NCBI RefSeq assembly: GCF_027531905.1
Contig: NZ_JAPZSU010000014.1
Location: forward strand, 88,881-124,745
Direction of reading: 5' to 3'
Length of the DNA stretch: 35,865 nt
Source: Flavobacterium sp.
GTDB taxonomy: Bacteria; Bacteroidota; Bacteroidia; Flavobacteriales; Flavobacteriaceae
The stretch's first letter is position 1. Each line of letters opens with the position of its first letter. A program made the translations under genes and the position numbers. Below are positions 8,566-16,282 of the stretch, one piece after another. The notes beneath the pieces are model-generated. The model had not been told where the DNA came from. It ran no database searches and was given only the letters and a program-made list of their open reading frames with translations.

Positions 8566-9420
8566 TTACTTAGAAAGAGAAAATGTTACACCAGCAACTA
8601 GGAACTGATGATTTAAAAAACCAAGATTTTCTCGAGCATCAGTGGCATTGTAAGTATAACTTAACCAAATTGGCATTACAATGCTTTCTGATAATTTTAC
8701 CTCCTTAGACAATTTACAACCAAGATTAACAAAAGAAGGTTTGTCATAATCTCCAGCATTATAATATTGCGCTTTGTTATTCCAAACCACACCTACGACA
8801 GGAGCTATGTTAATCCCAAAAGGAGCCTCATAATTATAGCCAACTTCCATGTAGGTGGTGTAATTTTGCTTTCCTTTTTCATCAAATTCATCTTTATATT
8901 TAAAGTCATTCCCTGCTAGAAAAGTACTCGAAGTGAACCAGAGTGGCAAACCGTGCTCCGAAAAATCAAACATAAGTATCAAATCAAGAGTATTCGAACT
9001 GCTGTTTCCCCAATCAAAAAATTTGTTTGACGTACCCTCTTGTCGATCTGTAGAAGGCCAGTAATATTGTTGCAATGAAACCGTAAGAAAATCACTCACT
9101 GTATAATTTAAAATAAGATCTAACTCTCGATACCCCTTAGTGGTGCCATTTTCATCAAAATATTCTTTTTTAAAGTTATGCGTTCCCCAAAAGCCTACTG
9201 AAAAACGATCGGTTACATTATAGGTTCCATATATTTGTGCAACAGGGTAGTTCCCACCCCAGGATTGTCCACGCCATATATATCTTGAAGCTAGATCTAA
9301 ATTTAGATCCCAAGTTCCTTTTATAGGTTCTACAACAGCTTTTGTTGAATCGGTCGCTTGCGTTTGAGCAAAAACGGCCCCAGTAAGTAGCATCGCTACA
9401 ATAACACTTAATTTTTTCAT
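8566..9420 (-). CDS. TorF/Gcw_chp-like outer-membrane protein
   Basis: The 284-residue product has a clear signal peptide (MKKLSVIVAMLLTGAVFAQ). The mature part is a barrel of alternating amphipathic strands. Early in it stands 'DLASRYIWRGQSWGG', matching the 'S.Y.wRG.s' opening of the Gcw_chp/TorF family of putative porins, and it ends in a strand plus a short tail (VAGVTFSLSK). Proteins of this kind sit in the outer membrane and are often placed with transport or catabolic genes. It is the last gene of the long minus-strand array, about 160 bases after the amine oxidase gene, so a role in entry of the substrate into the periplasm is plausible but inferred. No exact TAnnTTTG element was found in the gap. 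Confidence 0.75.
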   Translation of the reverse strand: MKKLSVIVAMLLTGAVFAQTQATDSTKAVVEPIKGTWDLNLDLASRYIWRGQSWGGNYPVAQIYGTYNVTDRFSVGFWGTHNFKKEYFDENGTTKGYRELDLILNYTVSDFLTVSLQQYYWPSTDRQEGTSNKFFDWGNSSSNTLDLILMFDFSEHGLPLWFTSSTFLAGNDFKYKDEFDEKGKQNYTTYMEVGYNYEAPFGINIAPVVGVVWNNKAQYYNAGDYDKPSFVNLGCKLSKEVKLSESIVMPIWLSYTYNATDARENLGFLNHQFLVAGVTFSLSK

Positions 9421-9582
9421 TTGGTTTATAGTTTGGTTAAAATATGATTAAAATAGAACTCTAGAGAGGGTCGCTTAAAATAAATAGTTCGGTAAAAAAC
9501 TATGAGTATATTTTAGAATAATTATAATTTCAATGTCAATAAAAACTAGAAAAGCATATAGTTACCTAAGCTAATTTCAAAA

Positions 9583-11250
9583 CTAACTTTTCATTTTAGC
9601 AACAATAGAATCAGCAGCAATTCGACCCGTTTCCGCAGCTCCATTCATGAATCCTTGAAAATCTTTACTACAATGTTCCCCTGCAAAAAATACGTTTCCA
9701 ATAGGTTCTGCTGTATGTAGCATAGCCGTATTCCACTGTCCTGCTTTTGGGCAAGTATAACTCGCTTTTACCCAAGGATAAGTAGACCAAGCAGCAAAAA
9801 CATGTTTATTCGCATACACTTTTTTAGACCCTGGAAATACTTCGTCTAATTCATTAATATATCGGTTAATTTCAATTTCTGGCAAATCCGTTTTCCAAAT
9901 GTGATTGGCTGGAGCATATTTATTATTTATGGCTATTTTAGAAAGACGAATAGACTCATCACCTCCAAAGAAACAGCAATAAACGCCTTTGTTACTGTCC
10001 ACACTTTTTATACTACTAGAATCCCAGCCATCATGGATATCCTTATGAAATAAGTAGCCATAGAATTTGTTTTTGCCTTCGCGCCAAGGTCTATTCTCAT
10101 ATCCAATGAACAATTTATTATTTTGACCGTATCCCAATTCTTGAATCGAATTCATTTTTTCAGGAGTCAACTCAGGCAAGTCAATTTTTACGTCCCTCAA
10201 CATCGTGAACGGAATGGTTACAATAACAAAATCAGCCTCAACTTCTTTATTATCTTTAAAAGTCAAAATATATTTTTGTTCTTTTTTGGAAATTGCACTA
10301 AGCATTGCATTCAAAACAACAGGTTCTGGTAATTTTGAAGCTATACGTTCAATCAGCTTTGAATTCCCCTCCTTAATTCTATACTTTTCATCACTATCGC
10401 CAAATATTTTAAACCCTTTAGAAGTATCAGTATCAATCATATCCAACATATTTATAGCAGATTGCTCTGAAGTATCCAAACCAAATTCAGCCATATAAGC
10501 TGCTGTGAAAGCCTCTTTTAACCATTTTGAACATTTTAAAGATTTGATATATGATGACAAAGTCATTTTATCAAAAGCCAAAGCGGAGGGAGTATTATAA
10601 TTTTCTCCAAGACTTTCGGCATCTTTGAGTATTTTGGGGGCTATTTTTTTAAATTCTTTTATTATTTCTTCATCGGAAATATGTCTTCCATCAAAAAAAT
10701 AGGTTTCATGAACCAATCCTGCGGCTTTAGATTCGGCATACATATCCACCAATTCTAAGTTAAATTCCTTAGCCAACTCAATCATATCTGTATGAATCGA
10801 ATCTATGAAATCACCACCAAATTCAGGATGAATTCCCATTTGTAAGGCATCATTATAATGCGTTAAAATACGGCCACCTAAACGAAAACTTCCCTCATAA
10901 ACCGTAGCATTAATACCTAATTTACTTAATTGATAAGCCGCATTCAAGCCAGCCATCCCTGCTCCAATAATAACCACTTTTTTATCATTTTTTGGTGCTG
11001 TTTTTCCATCAGAAACTGGTTTACTATTGGACTCATTCTCTTTTTTACAACCTATCATTGAGGTTCCAATTAATCCAGTAAGCAAACTAAACTTCGTTAC
11101 ATCTCCTACAAATTTTCGACGGGTAACCGCATCGGCATTTTTAAACGCTATGATTTTATCCACTTCTATTTCAGGGTTTTCATTTGAAAATTGAGCTAAT
11201 TTTAAATTAGCCAAAATATTTTTCAATACTGTTGATTTTGGATTTCTCAT
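9583..11250 (-). CDS. Flavin amine oxidase, predicted Tat-exported lipoprotein
   Basis: A 555-residue FAD enzyme of the monoamine oxidase/amino-acid oxidase fold. The dinucleotide-binding motif is KVVIIGAGMAGLNAAYQL (91-108), with the acidic ribose-binding residue E119 and the GGR motif at 125-127. The C-terminal FAD segment reads NVFFAGEHCS...GFMNGAAETG. These enzymes oxidise a primary or secondary amine to an imine/aldehyde, using O2 and making H2O2. The N-terminus is unusual: after 42 polar residues comes T-R-R-K-F (43-47), then a hydrophobic stretch and a lipobox-like GTSMIGC ending at C68. This fits a twin-arginine signal for a folded, FAD-loaded lipoprotein. Substrate unknown; polyamine, phenylalkylamine or amino acid are all possible. 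It starts 41 bases after the neighbouring ALDH ends, consistent with the enzyme supplying aldehydes to that pathway. Confidence 0.85.
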   Translation of the reverse strand: MRNPKSTVLKNILANLKLAQFSNENPEIEVDKIIAFKNADAVTRRKFVGDVTKFSLLTGLIGTSMIGCKKENESNSKPVSDGKTAPKNDKKVVIIGAGMAGLNAAYQLSKLGINATVYEGSFRLGGRILTHYNDALQMGIHPEFGGDFIDSIHTDMIELAKEFNLELVDMYAESKAAGLVHETYFFDGRHISDEEIIKEFKKIAPKILKDAESLGENYNTPSALAFDKMTLSSYIKSLKCSKWLKEAFTAAYMAEFGLDTSEQSAINMLDMIDTDTSKGFKIFGDSDEKYRIKEGNSKLIERIASKLPEPVVLNAMLSAISKKEQKYILTFKDNKEVEADFVIVTIPFTMLRDVKIDLPELTPEKMNSIQELGYGQNNKLFIGYENRPWREGKNKFYGYLFHKDIHDGWDSSSIKSVDSNKGVYCCFFGGDESIRLSKIAINNKYAPANHIWKTDLPEIEINRYINELDEVFPGSKKVYANKHVFAAWSTYPWVKASYTCPKAGQWNTAMLHTAEPIGNVFFAGEHCSKDFQGFMNGAAETGRIAADSIVAKMKS

Positions 11251-11291
11251 GGTTTTTTTGTTTTTTTTAGTTGATGTAACTACATATTATT

Positions 11292-12644
11292 TTACTCAAT
11301 AATCACAGATTTCATATTCATAAATTCTTTGATTCCTATTTCGGATAATTCTCTTCCGTAACCTGATTTTTTGATTCCTCCAAAAGGAATTCTAGCATCC
11401 GAACGCACTAGGGAATTCACAAAAACATTACCCGCTTCTACGGTTCTCGCTAATGTGTAAGCTTTCTCTCTGTCTTCTGTCCAAATAGCAGCTGCCAAAC
11501 CATATCGATGATTATTAGCAATCGCAATTGCATCATTTTCATCTTTAGCCCTAATAATTGTAGCCAATGGTCCAAAAGTTTCTTCCTGAAAAGCAATATT
11601 ATTTGCATCCACAAAATCAATTAATGTGGGCTGAAAATTGCAATACTCTCGTTCTCCTCCCACCAAAATTCTAGCACCTTGCTTTAGAGAATGTTCCAAT
11701 TGGTAACTCAATTTTTCGGCCAAATCAATTCTAGCCAAAGGCCCCATGTGAATTCCGTTTTGTAATGGATTCCCTTGCTGTAGCGCACTTACTTTTTGAG
11801 TAAACAAAGCAGCAAATTCGTCTGCAACTTTTTCGGTAACAATAAAGCGTTTGGCACAAATACAAGCCTGACCTGCGTTTAACATTCTTGATTGGGTAGC
11901 TACTGTTGTGGCTTTTTCCAAATCGGCGTCATTCAAAACGATAAAAGCATCTGATCCTCCCAATTCTAATACCGATTTTTTGATATGTTTTCCAGCTAAT
12001 GCCGCCACTGAAGAACCTGCCATTTCACTACCTGTTAAGGTAACTCCTGACACAATATCAGAAGCAATAACCCTTTCAACTTGTGGGATATCAATGTTTA
12101 TTTGTTGAAATACCCCTTCAGGAAAACCAGCTTCCAAAAATGCTTTTTCGATTGCTTTGGCACAACCAATTACATTTGGAGCATGTTTTAATAAGGTGAC
12201 ATTCCCAGCCATAATTGCTGGAGCAGCATAACGCAATACTTGCCAGAAAGGATAGTTCCAAGGCATAATCGCAAAAACAGCCCCAGAAGGATCATAAACC
12301 GACATGCTCTTGAAAGGTGTGTCATACCGCTCATCTCTCAACATTCTTTCGGCATTCTCTGCATAAAAATCACAATTCCCTGCAGATTTTTCTACCTCAG
12401 CGATTCCTTCGGCTAAAATTTTACCCATTTCACTGGTAATTAATAAGCCCAATTCGTCTTTTTTGCTTCTTAATATTTCGGCCAGTTTTTTCATTTTATC
12501 GGCTCTTTCTTGAAAAGACGTGGTCCGCCAGTGCTTGAAAGCCGATTCCGACAACTGCAGTTTTTGAGTCAATTGCGCATCAGTTACAACTTCATGCTCC
12601 GCAATAACTGCTTGTGTAAACGGATTTATAGATTTGAAAATCAT
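11292..12644 (-). CDS. NAD-dependent aldehyde dehydrogenase, succinate-semialdehyde type
   Basis: A 450-residue ALDH-superfamily enzyme resembling the short NAD-dependent succinate-semialdehyde dehydrogenases (Sad/YneI type). Visible active-site residues: N130 in MPWNYPFWQ, the general base E227 in LELGG, and the nucleophile C261 in NAGQACICAKR. The C-terminal oligomerisation strand ends SGYGRELSEIGIKEF. The start is well placed, because NPFTQ follows within 8 residues as in family members. Expected reaction: a semialdehyde plus NAD(P)+ gives a dicarboxylate, for example succinate from GABA-derived semialdehyde. It lies between the ALDH relic and the amine oxidase gene on the same strand and would take aldehydes from aminotransferases or the oxidase. 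Exact substrate inferred only. Confidence 0.88.
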   Translation of the reverse strand: MIFKSINPFTQAVIAEHEVVTDAQLTQKLQLSESAFKHWRTTSFQERADKMKKLAEILRSKKDELGLLITSEMGKILAEGIAEVEKSAGNCDFYAENAERMLRDERYDTPFKSMSVYDPSGAVFAIMPWNYPFWQVLRYAAPAIMAGNVTLLKHAPNVIGCAKAIEKAFLEAGFPEGVFQQINIDIPQVERVIASDIVSGVTLTGSEMAGSSVAALAGKHIKKSVLELGGSDAFIVLNDADLEKATTVATQSRMLNAGQACICAKRFIVTEKVADEFAALFTQKVSALQQGNPLQNGIHMGPLARIDLAEKLSYQLEHSLKQGARILVGGEREYCNFQPTLIDFVDANNIAFQEETFGPLATIIRAKDENDAIAIANNHRYGLAAAIWTEDREKAYTLARTVEAGNVFVNSLVRSDARIPFGGIKKSGYGRELSEIGIKEFMNMKSVIIE

Positions 12645-12656
12645 TTTATTTTTTTG

Positions 12657-12713
12657 TTTAAAGTTTAAAAGTTTAAAGTTGTTTAACTGAACACTAAAAA
12701 CCTGCTACTGCCT
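12657..12713. repeat. Short tandem GTTTAAA repeats before the ALDH gene
   Basis: Between the ALDH start codon and the upstream ALDH relic the plus strand carries several near-tandem GTTTAAA/AAGTTTAAA units, then a GC-richer tail (CTGCTACTGCC). Such units are common in flavobacterial intergenic DNA. No regulatory role is shown. Confidence 0.4.
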
Positions 12714-12719
12714 ATTTTT

Positions 12720-13292
12720 CTAATACCATCCCACTGGATCAGTATCTAGATTGATATTGACTTGTTTTACTTCGAGGTAATTTTCGATACCATACAATCC
12801 CAGTTCTCTACCTGTTCCTGATTGTTTGTAATCCCCCCAAGGCATTTCTTGAAGGTAGGATGATAAAAATTGACCCAGCCAATTCCATCTCTAATTTTTG
12901 GCATTACCCGATGTACCCTTGTTACATCTTGTGTGAATAAGCCATACCCCAAACCATATTCTGTATCATTGGCTATTGCAATAGCTTCTTCTTCGGTAGA
13001 AAATTTCAATAATGCTACTACTGGTTCAAATATTTCTTCTCTATCCATTCGCATATTTGGAGTAACATCAGTAAAAATAGTTGGTTCAATAAAAAAACCC
13101 TTTGCTATCATCTGTATTGCCTCCAAAGACTAATTTCGCTTCCTCTTTTCCTACTTCGATGTAGGTTCTAATTTTGTAAAAATGACCTTGAGAAACAACC
13201 GATTCCATTGTGTTTTCGTCATCACTCCCGTCACCCACTTTTATGTTTTTGGCTCTAATTTCAACACCACAATCATAGCCTTCGCAATCCAA
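12720..13292 (-). pseudogene. Aldehyde dehydrogenase remnant, two frameshifts and no front half
   Basis: Three minus-strand frames must be joined to read the last ~185 residues of an ALDH resembling betaine-aldehyde-type enzymes. Segment 1 (to about 13097) runs through KVGDGSDDENTMESVVSQGH to SKGFF. A run of seven A on the plus strand (13091-13097), one more than the frame needs, shifts into segment 2 (IEPTIFTDVTPNMRM...WVNFYHPTF). One base missing near 12850 shifts into segment 3 ([14 protein letters not shown]...NYLEVKQ), which ends at the TAG at 12720-12722. The catalytic-cysteine block and everything before it are absent upstream, so this is not a mere sequencing error. The product cannot be active. 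It sits between two intact ALDH genes and may be a redundant paralogue being lost. Confidence 0.85.
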
Positions 13293-13495
13293 AATATTAT
13301 CTCTAAAAACACTTAAAATCCATAATTAACATAAGATTTCGTAACGAAACTGAATTATTCTATAAAAGCAAGAGCTCACAAATTATTTTTGTTGAAGAAA
13401 TACTTTTGAATTTAAGATTAGGAGTAAATTCTTGTTTTGGAAGAAGAAATTGATTCACGGAACTCAGCTAAAAAATTTAAAACAAGTGAAGTACT

Positions 13496-13612
13496 TTAGT
13501 TGTGGTAAATTTCTAATGCAGAACATGAGTTATACAGCATTTCTTCGGATTTTTTACCACAGTTTGAAAATATACCGATTAATATGATTAATGATACTAT
13601 TACTTTTTTCAT
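13496..13612 (-). CDS. Tiny putative lipoprotein (38 residues)
   Basis: In the ~400-base gap between the ALDH relic and the GNAT gene, the minus strand encodes a short product with a textbook lipoprotein leader: MKK, a hydrophobic core (VIVSLIILIGIF), lipobox SNC, then GKKSEEMLYNSCSALEIYHN. The mature part would be about 20 residues. Peptides of this kind occur as entericidin-like or orphan lipoproteins, but it may equally be the surviving front of a longer lipoprotein: the frame continues without further stops for about 24 codons after the TAA. The rest of the gap (13293-13495 and 13613-13692) shows nothing recognisable. Confidence 0.45.
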   Translation of the reverse strand: MKKVIVSLIILIGIFSNCGKKSEEMLYNSCSALEIYHN

Positions 13613-13692
13613 AGGGTTTGATTTTTTGGTTAGTATTTAATTTAAGTGTTTACAATTTGAACTGGACATAAAAAATAACAAGTGACGATCTA

Positions 13693-14343
13693 TTAATGAT
13701 GCTCACTCAATTTTGTATTTGGATCTAATGGCCAATACATCAAAACCGAACAATTACCACTCCTTGGATCGTCTAAATAATCAAATAAGGGTTCAACCAA
13801 AATAAATCCGCATTTGGTTTGCGCCGTAACAGTTGGATCAATAATTTCCCCTTTTATGAGTTTGTCACAATATTCAGCGATGGTCATTTGGTCTTTCACT
13901 TTGTCAAAACCAATTGGCATTCCAGCAGTCATTTGTCCCAAGCAACCCAATTCTTTTGCTATCTCTTGACGTGCATTATAGATTTGCTTCCCAATACCTT
14001 TTCCTTGATAATCGGGATGTACTGAAACGTCCAATCCATATAACCAATCTGCTTTTGGATCATGTGTTCCCAACCATAAATTATCCGATATTTCAAGAAA
14101 GGTATGATGTCCTTTGTGATAATTTTGCTGCAAAGTTGTAGTAGCAGCAATTACTCTATCACCATCTAGAACAATCATTTGACCTTCGGGAAAAATTTCC
14201 ATGTGTCGCAAGTATTGTTCTTCTGTCATCAATTCTTCAGCTGACAATGTTGGAAAAACAATTTTTTGAAGTTCAGCTTCTTGTTTTGCGTATTCTGGCG
14301 TAGCCGTTTGTAAAATATATTTACCTAAAATTTCTTTTTTCAT
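13693..14343 (-). CDS. GNAT acetyltransferase, like the GNAT half of YhcX-type proteins (copy 1)
   Basis: A 216-residue single-domain GNAT. Motif A, which binds acetyl-CoA pyrophosphate, is V-H-P-D-Y-Q-G-K-G-I-G (about residues 112-122). Other shared segments are HMEIFPEGQMIV (48-59), WLYGLDVSVHP (105-114), KVKDQMTIAEYCDKLIKGEIIDPTVT (the KDQMT...EIIDPT block, about 150-175) and a C-terminal LVEPLFDYLDDPRSGN. The same string of motifs occurs in the N-terminal GNAT domain of proteins fused to a nitrilase (carbon-nitrogen hydrolase) domain, such as Bacillus YhcX. Here the hydrolase half is absent. A paralogue lies at 21228-21884. Substrate unknown; an amine or amino acid of the pathway is a reasonable guess. 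An inverted repeat spans its start codon and the gap to the upstream ALDH gene. Confidence 0.85.
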   Translation of the reverse strand: MKKEILGKYILQTATPEYAKQEAELQKIVFPTLSAEELMTEEQYLRHMEIFPEGQMIVLDGDRVIAATTTLQQNYHKGHHTFLEISDNLWLGTHDPKADWLYGLDVSVHPDYQGKGIGKQIYNARQEIAKELGCLGQMTAGMPIGFDKVKDQMTIAEYCDKLIKGEIIDPTVTAQTKCGFILVEPLFDYLDDPRSGNCSVLMYWPLDPNTKLSEHH

Positions 14344-14420
14344 AGCCCTCTAGCCCAAAAAGGGTGTTAAGATTAATACTAATTCTCATTTTTTGTCTTT
14401 ATGCACCGCCTAGAGGGCTA
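14343..14420. repeat. 11-bp inverted repeat in the GNAT-ALDH gap
   Basis: TAGCCCTCTAG at 14343-14353 and its exact reverse complement CTAGAGGGCTA at 14410-14420 frame a 56-base loop. The left arm begins on the last base of the GNAT start codon. GC-rich arms in an AT-rich gap suggest a small mobile palindrome. In the mRNA they could fold over the GNAT ribosome-binding region. Confidence 0.6.
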
Positions 14421-14424
14421 AAGA

Positions 14425-15843
14425 CTACATATTCCCGTAACTTATCAATTTCATTTCCAAATATTCTTTCAATCCTTCAGCTCCTGATTCGTGACCAATG
14501 CCACTGCTTTTAATTCCAACAAAAGGCAATTCAGTGCCGTGTGCCGCCCATTCGTTGATTCCTACCATTCCAAATTCTAGATTTTCGGCATAAAAATTTG
14601 CATTTTTAAGATGATTGGTAAAAACATAAGAGGCCAAACCATACTCTGTATCATTCGCCCATTCGATTACTTCTTCTTGGGTTTCAAAAGGAATTACAAT
14701 CATTAAGGGACCAAAAACTTCTGTTTTGATAAATGTTTGCGTTTGTTTTGCTTCGATTAAGGCTGGATGCACAAAAAAACCTTTCTCAGCTTTTTCTCCA
14801 CCAATATGAATAATTGCTCCCTCACTTTTTGCTCTTTCGAGCATCGCCAAAGAATGATTTTGTTGTGTTTTATTAATCAGCGGCCCAACAAAATCAATTT
14901 CGCCACCGTTGATTCCGGTTTGTAGTTTCGAAATATCTTCTTTTACAATAGCAACAAACTGATTGAAAATACTAGCATGTACATAAAAACGTTGTGGCGA
15001 AACACAAACTTGTCCACAATTTCTTAATTTGGCAACCAAAGCTTGATGCGCAATAGCCTCTACATCAACGTCTTTATCAATGATAACAGGGGCATTTCCT
15101 CCCAATTCTAGAGACAATTTGGTAGCTGTTTTTGAAGCACCGTCCATTAATATTTTTCCAACACGAGTGCTTCCTGTGAAACTTATTTTTTTCAACAAAG
15201 GGTTCTCAATCATTTCTGCACCCGAAGTGACAGGTTCGGTATTAATTAAATTAAACACTCCCTTTGGAATTCCTGCTTCATGCAAAGCTTTTGCAATATT
15301 AAAACTCGACAATGGAGTAAATTCGGAACCCCGCATTACAACGGTACAACCCGCTGCCAATGCCGCAGCTACCGCTCTGGCTGGATTATACGCAGGGAAA
15401 TTCCAAGCCGTAATCACACCAACAACGCCCATCGGCTGATAAATGACCATCGAACGTTTGTCTATTCTACTGGAAGGAATAACTCTTCCGTAACTGCGTT
15501 TTCCTTCTTCTGCGTACCATTCAAAAAGATTGGCTGCAACTTGCCATTCTCCCCTAGCCTCAAGCATGGGTTTTCCTGTTTCCAAAGCAGTTTCTTGCGC
15601 CAGAGCTTCGACATTTTCCCTCATATAATTGGCCGCTTTTTTTAAAAACTCGGCTCTATAATAAGGCGTTGTATTTTTCCACGTCTTGAATGCACTATCG
15701 GCAGCATTTATAGCCAAACGACAATCGTCCACATTACCAAAAGGAACCTTATCTAGAATTTCTTCAGTCGAAGGACTTTGTAACTCCCATTTTGCGCAGT
15801 CTATTGCATCGCACCAATGTCCATTTATATATTGTTTTCTCAT
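14425..15843 (-). CDS. NAD(P)-dependent aldehyde dehydrogenase
   Basis: A 472-residue ALDH. The frame is open further up to 15906, but the start at 15843 (MRKQYINGHW) is chosen: the ING-W opening is where family members begin, and the longer version would overlap the upstream GNAT gene by 56 bases instead of leaving a 7-base gap. Active-site residues are N148 (AWNFP), general base E246 (LELGGNAP) and nucleophile C280 (CGQVCVSPQRF); the tail reads SSGIGHESGAEGLKEYLEMK. It is closest in pattern to succinate-semialdehyde or other omega-semialdehyde dehydrogenases. In the same operon the preceding genes encode an aminotransferase and a GNAT, so its aldehyde probably comes from that aminotransferase. 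Confidence 0.88.
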   Translation of the reverse strand: MRKQYINGHWCDAIDCAKWELQSPSTEEILDKVPFGNVDDCRLAINAADSAFKTWKNTTPYYRAEFLKKAANYMRENVEALAQETALETGKPMLEARGEWQVAANLFEWYAEEGKRSYGRVIPSSRIDKRSMVIYQPMGVVGVITAWNFPAYNPARAVAAALAAGCTVVMRGSEFTPLSSFNIAKALHEAGIPKGVFNLINTEPVTSGAEMIENPLLKKISFTGSTRVGKILMDGASKTATKLSLELGGNAPVIIDKDVDVEAIAHQALVAKLRNCGQVCVSPQRFYVHASIFNQFVAIVKEDISKLQTGINGGEIDFVGPLINKTQQNHSLAMLERAKSEGAIIHIGGEKAEKGFFVHPALIEAKQTQTFIKTEVFGPLMIVIPFETQEEVIEWANDTEYGLASYVFTNHLKNANFYAENLEFGMVGINEWAAHGTELPFVGIKSSGIGHESGAEGLKEYLEMKLISYGNM

Positions 15844-15850
15844 CTTTTTT

Positions 15851-16282
15851 TTAAAATTCGTTAACATTTCGTCCAAAATGTAATGAGTTAATTTCAAATC
15901 CAGCATTTAGATACAATCGATAAGCCTCTTTTCTTTGGAAACCCGAATCTAGTGACAAATGGTCATACTTGTTTTCCTTAACATATTGCTTAATAAAATC
16001 TAAAAGTTGACTTCCAAATCCTTGCTTTCTATACCTTGAATGAGTTACTAGATCATCAATATATAGCGTTTTACCGCTATGCAATAAATTTAGCGTTCGT
16101 ACTCCCGCTACAGCAAAAGCCATAGTGCTGTTGCCAATATAATACACTTGATACTCTCCTGAACTGAGTTGAATTTTCAATAAATTATGCAATTCAGCTT
16201 CAGTTCTATTGGTTCTTAATTCTAATAATGCTGGAATTAGAATAGCTATATCAGAAAGCGAGGCTTGTTTAACGCCACTCAT
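15851..16282 (-). CDS. Small GNAT-family N-acetyltransferase
   Basis: A 143-residue single GNAT domain. The acetyl-CoA motif is R-K-Q-G-F-G-S (VTHSRYRKQGFGSQLL, about residues 82-97), preceded by the beta4 strand TLYIDDLVT. The late segment SGFQRKEAYRLYLNAGFE is the usual 'R..A..fY...GF' closing motif. Its start codon overlaps the stop of the aminotransferase gene in ATGA, so translation is coupled, and it ends 7 bases before the ALDH start. It is unrelated in detail to the two larger GNATs of the cluster. Substrate unknown. Confidence 0.85.
   Translation of the reverse strand: MSGVKQASLSDIAILIPALLELRTNRTEAELHNLLKIQLSSGEYQVYYIGNSTMAFAVAGVRTLNLLHSGKTLYIDDLVTHSRYRKQGFGSQLLDFIKQYVKENKYDHLSLDSGFQRKEAYRLYLNAGFEINSLHFGRNVNEF

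Noticed and set aside
10123..10498. Plus-strand frames inside the amine oxidase gene
   Set aside because: Antisense shadows of a well-supported gene; no signal, domain or ribosome-binding context.
13086..13292. A separate small gene just upstream of the ALDH fragment
   Set aside because: Its residues read smoothly into the ALDH frame if one base is removed from the A7 run, so it is part of the broken ALDH.
15844..15906. Longer N-terminus for the ALDH at 14425
   Set aside because: It would overlap the upstream GNAT gene by 56 bases and adds residues before the family's usual ING-W opening.
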